DNA of 22,500 nucleotides from Pigoraptor vietnamica (Eukaryota > Opisthokonta > Filasterea), in assembly GCA_943704525.1 (NCBI GenBank), contig CALSCQ010003070.1, positions 1 to 22,500 on the forward strand. The letters run 5' to 3'. A program made the position numbers and the translations under genes. A model generated the notes under the pieces. The model was not told the origin of the DNA. It was given only the letters and a program-made list of their open reading frames with translations, and searched no databases. Of this stretch, positions 1 to 10,892 are shown one piece after another. Within the stretch, counting starts at the first letter, position 1. Every line of letters begins with the position of its first letter.

Positions 1-141
1 GGGGGGGGAGAGAGGTCAGTTGAAGCTGCGGAGCTCTATGGACGAACAGCGTAAATCCGCTCCTGTTGCACCCGTGCACAGTCCTCTTCGCGCGCCACAG
101 CCATACACACGCACACACACATATTAATGCGATTCCAGGGA

Positions 142-458
142 TCACACTCCCTGACAGCACGGCTTCAGATGTACGGACAGCGTACGGACAGCGCGAAAAG
201 GGGCGTGCCGAGGGACCCACCGGAGGGACTGGAACATCGTGCTGATGCGGTGGATGCCCTCTGCGTCGGCATCGCCGCGCGCAAACTTCGTCGGGTACTT
301 CCACAAGTCATAGACAAAGGCCATGGCGACAATGACGCCCCACCTGCGTCAACACGGTGGTAAGATTAACGACACGCGCGCACACTCAGAAAGTTTTTTT
401 TTTTTCCTTTCCCGCGCACGTTTTACACGGTATCCATAACACTCACACGCACGCAAAT

Positions 459-499
<41 letters not shown>

Positions 500-987
500 C
501 TGATGCAGCTGCACAAGCCCAGCGCGCGCACACGGGGACGGCAAGACAAACGTCGCTCCCAAGCAGGCAGCACAACAACCCACCCTGCAAACATGAGCGC
601 GGGTGGCCACGTCGAGTGACGACCTCCAATGGCCTCCGACAGTATGCCAATAAACGACGTGTACGCGCCGAGCAGATACGCCGCGAGTATCCACACGTTC
701 ATCCAGGGAATGTGGCACGGCCGCGCGAGTCGCGTGTAGGCGACCATGCCGACGTTGATGAGAAAGAGAGAGATGATCGTGAACCACACGTAGTCCCTAA
801 AGTACACCGCGATAATAATCATCGCGAGGTTGGAGAGCGCCGTCGCAGAGTGGAAGTAGGGGACGAAAGTGATGTCGAGCTGATCGTTTAGAGCCTGCGA
901 ACGTGCGCGTGGTGTGCGTAGGTGAGTTGCGAGTTGTATGTGCATGGTGCGTGTGTGTGTGTGTGTGTGTGTGTTGTGTGTGTGTGC

Positions 988-1082
<95 letters not shown>

Positions 1083-3652
1083 TGCGGCGGGGCGGTATGG
1101 CCAGATAAGCCAGCATCGTCGATCGGACGCACCTGCCAAAAGTGCGCGCTGGAGGCCGCGAGGGGAAAGTAGAAGAGGAACGAGAGCATGCCAGTAATCG
1201 CATACGCCCACTGGATGTCGTCGTGCCAGCACTGCACGTCGCACACGCTCGACGGCATCATGTACGCGCCGTACGTCGTGTACCGGCACGCAATCGTGGT
1301 GAGGAGGGTGCGCGTGATCGGGATATAGCCCACGGACCCGAGCAGAGGGAGGAGGACGGGCGCGGGGGCCATGAACGCACGGCCAATGCCGCTCCTGAGA
1401 ATGTACCGCGTGACACCGACGAACATAATGACGCCGTACACGACAAAGATGAGGGCGAGCGGGAACATGATCCAGTAGTACCTGCGGTGGAATCGTGCGA
1501 CGAGTAGAATATGAGCATAGAGACGGGTGCTCACAACAGACCAAGAGGGGAAACTGCATGACTCGAATGGCCATAGGTGGCACAACACTGCCAAGAATGG
1601 AAGCGGCAGACGACGCAAAGACGAACCAGGTGAAGCTGAACTTGCTGAGGCCCACAGACGACACCGCCTTGTCCGTGACGTCAAGCGGCGCCCAGCCGAG
1701 ATCGGTCGCCAGCACGAGTGACGTCACCTGCGGGAATGACGAGCGACGAGAGAAGACACGGCGAGTGAACAACGGAACACGCAATGCGCGCACTGGTACA
1801 CAAGACTGCCAACAGTCGCCGCGGAAGCGGTGAAGTTTTGGCATGACACAACCACACGGAGCGTCACACCGCGCACACGACACCCCAGCGCACACGTGCG
1901 CACGCACGGCAGGCGACGGGGACGCACCTGGAACATGAGAATAACCACGGAGAGCATTGGGATGAAATTCGTAATGTTGAGACGCACGAGCTTCCCCTCG
2001 TCCTTGTTGCCGACGTACTCGCCGGGCTTGAGAATGTACACGATCGAGTAGTAGATGACGCCGACGATCTCCGCGACGACGCACACGATCATGATAAACA
2101 CAAACACGACGCCGCCCCGCGCGTAGTCCCACGAGCTCGAGAGGCGCTGGAAGAAGTGCTTCGAGTCGTCCAGCACCTTGGAGCACAGGTCCACTGCGGG
2201 CGGGAAGGGATTGCGGCAGCGTGAGATCAAACGCGAGTGTGCGAGACAGCCCAACCACGCGCTTCTGGGTACGCGAAGTCCATTAGCTGCCATCGTCACG
2301 CATCTCTTCTCTTCTTAACGACCCTCCATTGAGCCCATCCGCGCACCCACCGGTCGTGTACACGTCGCAGAGGGTGCCAGAGTATCCCGCATCGCACTGG
2401 CACACGTCGTCCCCGACGCACTTTCCGTTCCCGCACCCCTTGAGACAGAAGAACGTCGTCGTGTTGTCGAGCACTATCCGCCCGTCGTACTTCGGGAAGA
2501 GCGGCGCGAAACTCTGCGCCGCCACATAGTCCCTCAGGATGTCGCTGAGCACGGGCCCGTAATCGTATACGCCTTGCGACGAGTCCGTCAGCATCGTATA
2601 GCCGTCGCCACCCTGCCGCGTGAACGACGTCGAGCACACCTGGTAGTAGTCTGTGGGAACGACCGGACGGAATGCGTTGGCGTTGCTGTTCCACACTTCC
2701 GTCTTTACGAGCTTTCGCCCGGCGGGCTTGTCGGGGTTGAAGGCAAGCCGCAGGCCGGCGACCTGGAGAAAGCGGCCGGAGCCCGTCGGAAGGTTTCTGC
2801 CGGAGTTGGGCCACCACGTCGTCGCGTTCGGCACAATGTCGACGGAGAACTGGAGGGCGCTGATCAGCACGGATCCCGGAAGCTTGTACCACGACAGCGA
2901 GTTGCGGAACGGCAGCGCCGTGAGGATCGTGTCGAGCGAGACGTTGCCCGCATTCAGGTTTGTGCGGAGGCCGCCAGAGTTGATGAGGACGATTTTGCAG
3001 TCGGTGGGGAACTTCCACTGTATGGCCGTTGTGACGAGGTTGCCGAGCGCACACTCGCGCGCACGGCACACCGCGCCGCCGTCAAACGACGAATTGGCGC
3101 GGCCGACAACCGTCTGCAGCATCGGTACGTGAGCAATTTCATGCGAGACACCCAAGATGGGAGATGCATAAGAGTGCGCGCATCATCTACAGAGACTTTG
3201 TGTGACAACAGCATGAACGGGTGCATCTGTGCGCGTGAGTTGCGTGCGTCTGTGCGTGCGCGCGTGAGCGGGTGCGATGCGGTCGTTGCGACACCATCGC
3301 GTGGGGCCGGCCACGCACCTTGATGGCCTTGTCGAGCGTCGAGAGCGTAAAGTCGATGTTCGCCTTCAGCACAGGGTCGGGATTGTAGCAGCTGAAGTTG
3401 GCGCGAGGGCAGGCAAACAGAGGAACGGAGTTGCCACCCCACGTGCTCACACGCCCGACGGCGTCAAAGGAAACGTCCAGCGTTGCTCCCATCGCCGCGC
3501 CAATGCCCGCCGACACGACAAGAGTTCGGTCGATTCCTGCGCGTGGCCTGTTTAGAGGAGGTGGCGAGTGCGCATGTGTGCGCCACAAGTGAGAGCGTAT
3601 GTTGTGAACGTGTCCCCTCGTGCGTGCGTGTGCGTGTGCGTGTGCGGGTACG

Positions 3653-3684
<32 letters not shown>

Positions 3685-5174
3685 TGTGCGCTTTCTTACC
3701 GTTTGTGTGGTTGAGCACAATGGGGTATGATCCCTGAATGCTGAGAGGGACGCCGCCGAGCGACTTCATGTTCGTTAGAACGACAAATTGCATCATGACG
3801 ACGTCAATGTCCGGCACAAACTCGATCAGCCTCGGCAGCACCGAGAGGTCGAGGTTGGTCAGCAGCACGACAATCTTGATCCCACGTGCGGCGAGGGAGT
3901 CCGCCTGCGTCTGCAGCGCCACGATCGGGTCCGTGATCGAAATGATCGTGTCGCCGTTGGATGCGCAGAGCGTGCGCGAGCACATGCCTGCAGTGTGCAG
4001 TGTACGCGTGCGTTTGTGAGTGAGTGTGTGTGTGTTTGTGTGTATGCGAGTGTGTGTGTGTGTGCGTGCGTGTATGAGGGTTGTGCGCGCGTTGCATGCA
4101 TTGGACGGAAGGATAAGTTGAAAGTCCACGTGCACCAACGGCACAACACAGCAAACCCAATGGAACGCGGCGTCCCACGCACCTTCGTCCACAATCCCGA
4201 GGATGCCGACAGGCACGTCATCGCCTTGCGCCGATTTGATTGTGAGCACGAGCTCCTTCTTCACAACAGTCGCGAGCGGATGTGTTGGCCGCACGTTAAA
4301 GTTCGTCGCCACAAGCGTGGGTCCCTTTCCGCCGCCGTAGGCCTCTGCGTAAGCGTCTGGGCCATAGAAGAGATCTCCGGTGCCGGAGCTGCGTGTCACC
4401 GGAGATACAATACGTTAATGCGGGCGCTATGTCATACACGCGCACGCACACACACCCAGAGGCATGATGAGGCTATCATACACGCACACACGCACACACC
4501 CGTGGCATTGAAAGAGGCATGAGGAAGCTACCATACACGCGCACGCACACACGTATGCATTCAGGCACGGATAAAAGCCCATGAACGCACATGCGCGCTC
4601 GTGCATGCCAAAGGGGGGGGGGGGGGGGGGGGAGAGAGCGCCCCAAAGCATGCACGGCGGCAACGCACCCCACAGCAACGTAGCCCATCTGACGAAAGAA
4701 TTCGGGGATCTTCTTGCCCTCGTAAAATTGCGAGAAGAGCGTCGTCGAGGCAAGAGACCCAGAGTCGACGATGAGCACAGAGCCGGGCGGCCGCGCGGAC
4801 GTCACGTTGCCCAGCCAACCAGCGATGCGCGCGATGCCGCCGTACTCATACTACGCGTGGGACACAGAACACACACACACACACACAACACACAAGAGTG
4901 GGTTAGCTTCGCCATCAAAGGCGCGAAAGAGTCTCAAATGAAAGCCACAGTACGTTAGAAATGCGAACGTTTGCAAACGGCAAACACGAGCGCTCACCGC
5001 AGGGTTGGTCGTGAACGCTGGCGCAACAACGCCCTGAATGGACGTCGTGTGTGCAATAGTGAAATTCGCCGATGCAGCGTGCGCCGCATCCCGCGGAAAA
5101 ATAAGCGCCATCCATGCGAGTGCGGCGAAGAGGCGCAGCGACACGAGGGGCGGAAGCGACCTCCGCGCTCCCAT
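142..5174 (-). CDS. Membrane-anchored 5'-nucleotidase-like pseudoenzyme, EGF-like, multi-pass (11 exons)
   Basis: Exons read on the minus strand: 5174-4998, 4850-4669, 4388-4183, 3987-3700, 3536-3319, 3113-2351, 2193-1928, 1727-1555, 1481-1133, 894-611, 343-142; phases agree and give about 1035 residues. Start ATG 5174 has G at -3 and +4 and opens a signal peptide (residues 1-33). Residues 38-357 match the metallophosphatase half of 5'-nucleotidases (CD73/UshA type), 358-575 the substrate-binding half (CRxRECxxGNL, NSGGLR 402-407, GGDGYT 525-530). An EGF-like module with six cysteines lies at 580-606, then 9-10 membrane helices from about 640 to the end. The family motifs HTNDxH, DAGD, GNHE, GHS and GGHSxT read HTTSIQ, DSGS, GSGT, LTN and MMQF, so metal-dependent catalysis is probably lost; this points to a surface receptor or binding protein. 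Weak points: the 1555 donor is GTTTCC (phase-compatible; a better-looking GTGAGC at 1534 breaks the frame), the 611 donor is GTGGCC, and the last exon may instead splice at 221 and continue outside the window. Confidence 0.85.
461..496. repeat. A36 homopolymer inside an intron
   Basis: An uninterrupted run of 36 A on the plus strand, so poly-T in the sense strand of the last intron (344-610) of the nucleotidase-like gene. A shorter T run lies at about 394-406. It is not a retrotransposon tail by itself, since no element body or target duplication adjoins it. Confidence 0.9.
951..1079. repeat. (TG)n microsatellite in intron
   Basis: About 130 bases of nearly pure GT/TG with three small interruptions, filling most of the intron between the exons ending at 1133 and starting at 894 of the nucleotidase-like gene. 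It produces long spurious His-Thr and Cys-Val reading frames in all phases. Confidence 0.95.
3620..4073. repeat. Two intronic TG/TGCG-rich tracts (3620-3690 and 4020-4073)
   Basis: Two separate simple repeats flank exon 4 (3987-3700) of the nucleotidase-like gene. The first is a TGCG-type tetranucleotide array, the second an interrupted TG array. The exon between them is unique sequence. Confidence 0.85.
4432..4632. repeat. Intronic minisatellite-like repeat and G20 tract
   Basis: In the intron 4389-4668, two and a half copies of a 44-55 base unit start at 4432, 4476 and 4531; each begins with TCATACACG or CCATACACG and carries a GGCATGA-type segment. A run of 20 G at 4613-4632 follows. The G run is a likely place for base-count error in an assembly. 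Confidence 0.75.
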
Positions 5175-5974
5175 TTCGAATTGCGCAAGTCTCAAAGCGG
5201 ACTACGAGGAAACAGTCCCTTCTCTCCTCTTTCAAGAGATAACAATGAAGCGAACAGTGCCCACTGGAGCGATGAGGGAGGACAGCGGAAGATTGCGTGA
5301 AGAAGAAGGAGGAAGAAGGGATTAAAACGATGGGTCAATGCGATATTGGTGCCACTCAAGAGCCGATTGAGTTGCGTCGTTCTGCGTTTTTGTCCGCAGT
5401 GTCCACATGAAAAAATAATTTCCATTTTCATACAAATTTAATAGTAAAGGGAAGCGCAAATAACATTAAGAATCGGAGATGGACTTGCCCCCATTGCCAT
5501 GGTTGCGCTATGTTACCACGCGAGCAGTTGTCCGGACATATCACTGAGCCGTGACAGTGCCGGCCGACGAGAAGATGCTTCTGAACTCCTCGTCTTTTTT
5601 TCGTATTTGATCTAATACGATCTGACCCGAGGCATTGGGATCTTGTATGTGACAGCACGATCGCCTAGACGGGCACCAGTGGCGGAGGGCACTGAGTTGA
5701 CTGGCCGGCCGTCGCCGTGACTGACCCCGGCGGCCCGATTTGAACTGCAGGAGCGGTAGCGGCAGCTCATCGGTATCGGCGGGTTCCCACCGAATGACGG
5801 CAATGCAGAAAAGGTTGAAACCGCGGCGACAATTCATTAACTTAGGGTTGAGTTTTCCAGTCACTGACTTGGCCGTTTCACTATTGAATTTGTTATGACG
5901 TCATACCTATTGTCACTGTCTTCGCCAGAAAACCATCTCCCCCCAGCGCCCTCACCCACGCACGCGGAGTTGCA
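5175..5974. promoter_or_regulatory. Head-to-head intergenic region with CRE palindrome TGACGTCA at 5896-5903
   Basis: This 800-base gap separates the start codons of the minus-strand nucleotidase-like gene and the plus-strand acidic-protein gene, so it must hold both promoters. It is less GC-rich than the genes. The palindrome TGACGTCA, the binding word of CREB/ATF-type bZIP factors, sits 72 bases before the plus-strand ATG. The same word lies upstream of PXK. A 107-codon minus-strand reading frame at 5541-5864 has no recognisable features and I do not call it a gene. No TATA box is convincing. Confidence 0.5.
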
Positions 5975-6394
5975 ATGGGCGACAGCAGCGACGGAGAGGA
6001 AGGGTCGAGTCCCTCGGATTCCTCCCGCAATGCCACGACGCCGTCGCACGGACGCAGCACGTTTGCGTCGGAAGAGAGCGACTCGGATGACGAGCTTTCG
6101 CTGCGTTCGTCCCCGAGCGATTCGTCGTCCCTCTCTCCCGCGGAAGACCCCTTTGCCTCGATGCCGAACACGCCATCCGCCGCCGTGGATGGGGACGTGT
6201 TTAGTTTCGCGCAGCCTGACGAGTATGGGGGCCAGAGCGAAAGATTGGGCGCGCTTGAGGCTCGCGAGTACAGGATGCTTGTGCGCAGCGTCGTTGCATC
6301 CATTCTCGCGGATGGGGGGGACCCCTCGTGGTCGGAAATTGCGCTGGGAGGGCAGGGAATTGTCGGGTGTGTGTCGCGGCGCGTTTAGTGTTTG

Positions 6395-6453
<59 letters not shown>

Positions 6454-7827
6454 GCGTCGCGTTTAGTGTTTGGTGCGCGCGCGCGTGTGTGTGTGTGTGT
6501 GCGAGTTTGTGTGTATGAGTGCGTGCGTGTGTGCGTATGCCTGTGTGTGTGTGTTTCCATTACCACTTGTCTCATAATGAGTGTTGTCTGCAGCAAAATT
6601 GCGTACATTGGTTTTGACGGTGACGACGTGGACGATCTGCACACACCCTCAACCTTTGTCGACGGCATTCTTGTGGGGGTGAGACATTAACAGAGGTCGT
6701 CGTGTGCACACTTTATTTTACGTGTGTGAATGTGTGTACGCTGCGTATGTTTGACTGAGCGCGTGTATATTTGTGTGTGTGCGGGTTCGTGCGTCGCTAG
6801 CGTGAGTGTGTGTATGCATGCAACACATTTTTTTCTCCGTCACAATTGCTTGTTCCTACTTCTCAGGATGTTTCGAGCGAAGACGAGGACGTCGACGCAG
6901 ACGTCGAAGCCGCTCTCATGCGACGATTGGCAGCAAAGAAGAGCGCCTCCGCCACGCGCGGCGACATCTTCTCCCTATGGAATTCGCTACCGGACTTCAG
7001 TGACGACGAGGCCGCACTGAGACACTCGACGCGCGAGTCGCAGCTAACGGCGTTGGACCCCCTCGAAACCAGTGCCATGTCGGAGCATGTCGAGCGAATG
7101 GTGAAGACGGTGTGGCAAGAGGGCGCGGGGACGGAGAGTGGGCCTGCAATGGACGCACACGTGCGCCGGTGTCTTGTGCGCGAGGGGTGTGCGGCCATGC
7201 GTCGAATTCTCAAGGAGGCGATTGCCCTTCGCACGCACGGCGGACCCAAGTGCGTGCTTGTGACGAGTGTGCCACGTGCATGTCTGTGTGTGTGTTCGTA
7301 CCTGTGTTTTGCGTGCGTCTTCTGTGTGTGTTATGCACCTTCGTTCACGCACATGCCATTCTCTTCTCAGGGCGCAACACGGGCGCCCTGCCAATGCACG
7401 TGCGGGCGGCGTGGAGACGGCGTTGCACGCAGCTCAGCTGGCCAGTGTGTCGCCCGCGTAAGTGTTTCCCTGTGCCATGGACACACGTGCCTTCTCTTTC
7501 GCCTCTGTATTTTGCTCGCGTTGAAGCAAACCTATCCAATGTTAGTCCGTCACCCTCATGAAGTCATGTGTGTATCTCCTTCTATCTTTCTCTTCTTTTT
7601 CTCTGTGTTTTGCTATGCCACGGACGGCCCTTGGATTCGCCTCTGCCTTCCATTTGCGTGTGCGTTCAAACCCCCTCTAACGTCAGTCCAACACCCTTCG
7701 CCGCAGTGCCATTGCGCGCGCAAAGAGGCGACTGGAGTCAATGTTTGGCCCGGAACTCGACACGGCGTCCTCCGCAAAGCGCCGCAGGGGAACGCCATCG
7801 GCATCGCGCGAGGGATCGCCGGGTTGA
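5975..7827 (+). CDS. Acidic serine-rich protein of unknown function (5 exons)
   Basis: Exons 5975-6366, 6594-6678, 6867-7249, 7371-7457 and 7707-7827; all borders are GT-AG, phases agree, and the product is 355 residues. The ATG has G at -3 and +4. I do not recognise the family. Residues 1-90 are acidic, serine-rich and probably disordered. Residues 95-160 contain a predicted ordered stretch ending in a GFDGDDVDD acidic motif. A second acidic segment ([12 protein letters not shown]) opens exon 3, followed by a helical region of about 110 residues ([15 protein letters not shown] and [11 protein letters not shown]). The C-terminus is basic ([14 protein letters not shown]) and could act as a nuclear localisation signal. 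The acidic/basic layout suggests a nuclear or chromatin-associated protein, which is inference only. It is tail-to-tail with PXK, 148 bases apart. Confidence 0.8.
6372..6480. repeat. Intronic (TG)n flanked by a duplicated 29-base segment
   Basis: In intron 1 of the acidic-protein gene a pure (GT)26 run at 6401-6452 sits between two near-identical copies (about 6372-6400 and 6452-6480) of a segment containing GCGTTTAGTGTTTGGTG. The whole looks like one 80-base tandem duplication with microsatellite growth between. More TG repeats follow to 6553. Confidence 0.8.
7473..7700. repeat. Tandem duplication of about 140 bases within an intron
   Basis: In intron 4 (7458-7706) of the acidic-protein gene, a block from about 7473 to 7556 recurs diverged at about 7616-7698. 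Shared marks are TGCCAYGG, TTCGCCTCTG, CAAACCY and AGTCCRWCACCCT. The second copy leads straight into the used 3' splice site at 7706; the first copy ends in an equivalent pyrimidine-rich stretch, so the duplication copied an acceptor region. Confidence 0.6.
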
Positions 7828-7975
7828 ATGAATACTTACAAACAAACAACAAGGCAAAACGCGAATACGCGGCTCAATTTCCACAGTTATCCGTCCCCTT
7901 CATTGCACACACGTGCGCGACGCGCACGCGCGCAGTTCCTTCGGCTTCCGCGCTGCGGCTTCGCACGGAGGGTGC
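7828..7975. other. Convergent 3' intergenic spacer
   Basis: Only 148 bases separate the stop codons of the acidic-protein gene (plus) and PXK (minus), so their 3' untranslated regions must abut or overlap. I see no canonical AATAAA on either strand; AATGAATAC just after the plus-strand stop is the nearest candidate. Confidence 0.6.
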
Positions 7976-10186
7976 TCACAGGGAGGGTGCGCTGCGGTCG
8001 TTCGTCTTGACCTTCTTCAGGCCGCCCTTGAAGCCCGTGATGGAGCTGAGAAGAGCGCCGCGTCCCTTCGTCTCGGCGCCTGCGCACGCAACACATGCGT
8101 CAGGCGCACAAGTAACTGGAGCAAGGCCTCGGAAAAGACACGTCAACAGCCATACCACAGTCAAAAAGAAGCACACATAGAATCCATCCCCAGCACCCCT
8201 GAACTACAACGCCACGACACCCCTCACCTGCAGGAGGTCCGGCACTCGGCGGTGGCGGGGGCGGCGGTCCGCCACCCATAGGCGGCGGAGGAGGGGGCGG
8301 TCCACCCATCGCGGGGGGTGGCGGCGGTGCTTTGGGAGCAGCCGGCGGTGCAGGCGGGGCCTTGGGAGCTGCTGGCGGGGCTGGCGGTGCTGGCGCAGCG
8401 GGGGCCTTCGGGGCGGCCGGAGGGACAGGCGCCGCCGGTGCACGCGCGGGCTGCGGCGGAGGCGGAGCGGCGGAGGGCTGCGGCGCGGGGGGAGGGGCAG
8501 CTGCTGCAGGCGCGGGTGCGGGCGGCGCTGCGGGGGTGGGCGCCGCGAAAGACGTGAGGTTCGGCGCGGCGATGGTCGTCGCGGGCGCGGCGGAGGCCGT
8601 CTTCTTCTTCTTGGGCTTTCCGCTGGCCTTCTCGTCCTCCGAGTTGCCGCCCTTGTCCTTTTTGGACATGCGCGAGAGGCGACGGAAGGCGCTCGACCTC
8701 TTCTGCTCCTCGGCCATCCGCTTCTCCTGCGCATCGCGCGCCGCCTTAAGCATCTCCTTGGCGCGGTCCTTCACCTTGAACGAGACCTTGGCGGCCTCTG
8801 GCGTCGATGGCTGTCCGGGCTGCGCGTCCGCGAAATACGCGTTCGAGAGGAGCGTCGCGAGCGAGGGCATGCCCGTCTTCACCGCGGTGACCGTGACGAG
8901 CATCTCGAGAATTGGACGGAGCCCCGGGGGGCACTCTGCAGGAAGTGCGTCGACTGAGAAGCCCTCCATCTCGCGCCCAAACGCCATCTCGTACAGGAGG
9001 AGGCCAAAGAGGTAGGCGTTCTCGGCGTCCTGGCCGACGATTTTGCGCAGCGTGACAATGTTCTGCTTGTGGCGCGAGACGACGCCGAGCAGGCCGTTCT
9101 CGAGGTCCGTGAGCCTGAATAATTGCAGAGAGTGCGAAGGGGCAAGAAGGGGGAGACAAGAGGACAGCGAATTAGAGTGAGGTAGAGTGAGGCCGTCGTA
9201 TAAAGGCGTAAGTTCGATTTGAAGTCATAGAAATTGCGAAGGACATGATGAAGGTTGATTCCGCTTGACAAAATAAAAAATTTGAAAACGAGGGAAGAAG
9301 AGAGAGAAAAAAGGGCATGGTCGCGTTATCGCGGCTCAAGCACGTGACGGAGAGGACAGACAGCAGCGGGTGTGAGTGCGCACTGCACCTGCAGACGCCC
9401 TCATCAATCAGCACATTGCCAGCGTGGAGGTGGCTGTAGGGGAAGCCATTGTCCGACAGGAACTTGAGGGCCTGTCGTCGCAACGGAAAGCGGTTGAGTC
9501 GCAGGGGCACGTGCACGGCCATCACAGGCGCGTGCGTGCTTACATGACGACAATTTCACTGAGGGAAGGAAGCAAGAAACGCCCTCCCCCCACACACAGT
9601 GACTGCGACCCGCCAGTGTCTTGTGCAATTGGTCCAGAACCTTAAGGCGCCTGACTCCCGCTAACTAATCGGATGGGCGCAACCCAGACACACCTCGAGG
9701 ATTTCGCGGCCGTTCTTTCGGATAAACTTCTCGTCGAGGGGGCGTCCGGGACCGTCGTAGTACTTGCGCATGTACGGCTTCTTCGGCTTTGTCTGCGGTA
9801 ACAGATCGAAGGGGAGAGATGTCAGCGTCTCGGATCGAAGGAGAGAGACATCAGCGTCTCAAAGTTCAAACCCCCCCCCCCCCCCCCCCCCGCGAGCATA
9901 CGGATACGCCAACTGCCCTTCTTTCCTTACCCTGTAGATGACGTCACGGAGCGACCCCCTCTCCGTGAATGCGCGGATGGCGAGTCCCGAGCCTTTCAAA
10001 TCGGCGTACACTGTCGGGTAGATGTATGGGTGCTGCGCGCACGCGGGAATTGGGCGTCAAGCACGGTCACACGTTGTGCAAGACGGCAAGCATTGAAGTG
10101 TCTGCCTGTACATGCGCCATGCGAAGCCGACTTGGGCAAGTGGGAATGAATGTGTGTTGCAGGTAAAAATTGTGCCTCTTTTGTGT

Positions 10187-10219
<33 letters not shown>

Positions 10220-10842
10220 TGTGTGTTAGGAGGGCGACGTGGCACCTTGATGTTCGGCAGCGTGTGCTTGAGAATGCTTCCAATGTCTTCGCGGCGGAAG
10301 GCACAGTCGGGCCCAACTTCCGTCTGCGGCACACGTTTCAACCCTTTGAGCGCGCAGACAACCTTAACATATCCAGAACGCTTCAGCAATTGGAGAGTTC
10401 AAGTGCCATGTGCGTGTACATGCAGCAGAAGGGGGGGTGGGGGACTCGAAACACTCACCCATGACAGCACTTGGGCGTTGCCCGTCTTCGGCTGCACCAC
10501 GAAATAGTGCTTGCGAAGGCGCCATCCTGCACACGGCACACGCACAGGGGATCAACCATCGATCACGTGACATGGCACAAAAGTAACGAGTGCGGTTGAT
10601 GAAGGGATAGCGAAACAATAAACAGTACGTACCAAATCGCTTGAGTGGCTCTGTGATCTCCCACCGGGGCTCAGAACGGAAGTACATGGATGCCTCGCGC
10701 AGTGCCTCCTCTGCAGTGTATGCGACGTCGAATGTGAGACAGACACACGCGCACGCACACACACATGCACACACTCCATTCACATCCACACTCACACACA
10801 CACACACACACACACACATGCACACACTCAAGCACACATTCA

Positions 10843-10892
<50 letters not shown>

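Noticed and set aside
461-496. Poly(A) tail of a retrocopy or LINE/SINE
   Set aside because: No element body upstream and no target duplication; similar pure C and G runs occur in other introns.
349-2258. Long minus-strand reading frames containing poly-His-Thr and plus-strand poly-Val-Cys
   Set aside because: They read through the (TG)n array at 951-1079, which lies in an intron of the nucleotidase-like gene; the flanking real exons explain the rest.
3277-4522. Plus-strand frames opposite the nucleotidase-like exons
   Set aside because: Shadows of the real minus-strand exons, which show family motifs and consistent splice phases.
5541-5864. Minus-strand frame of 107 codons in the head-to-head spacer
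   Set aside because: Low-complexity basic composition, no homology recognised, no supporting splice or start context.
6810-8180. Plus-strand frame of 456 codons
   Set aside because: It covers exon 3 of the acidic-protein gene but then runs through introns, the convergent spacer and antisense PXK; splice sites give a better model.
8332-9015. Plus-strand frame of 227 codons rich in Gly/Ala
   Set aside because: It is the antisense of the proline/alanine-rich PXK exon 11; GC-rich repeats keep several frames open.
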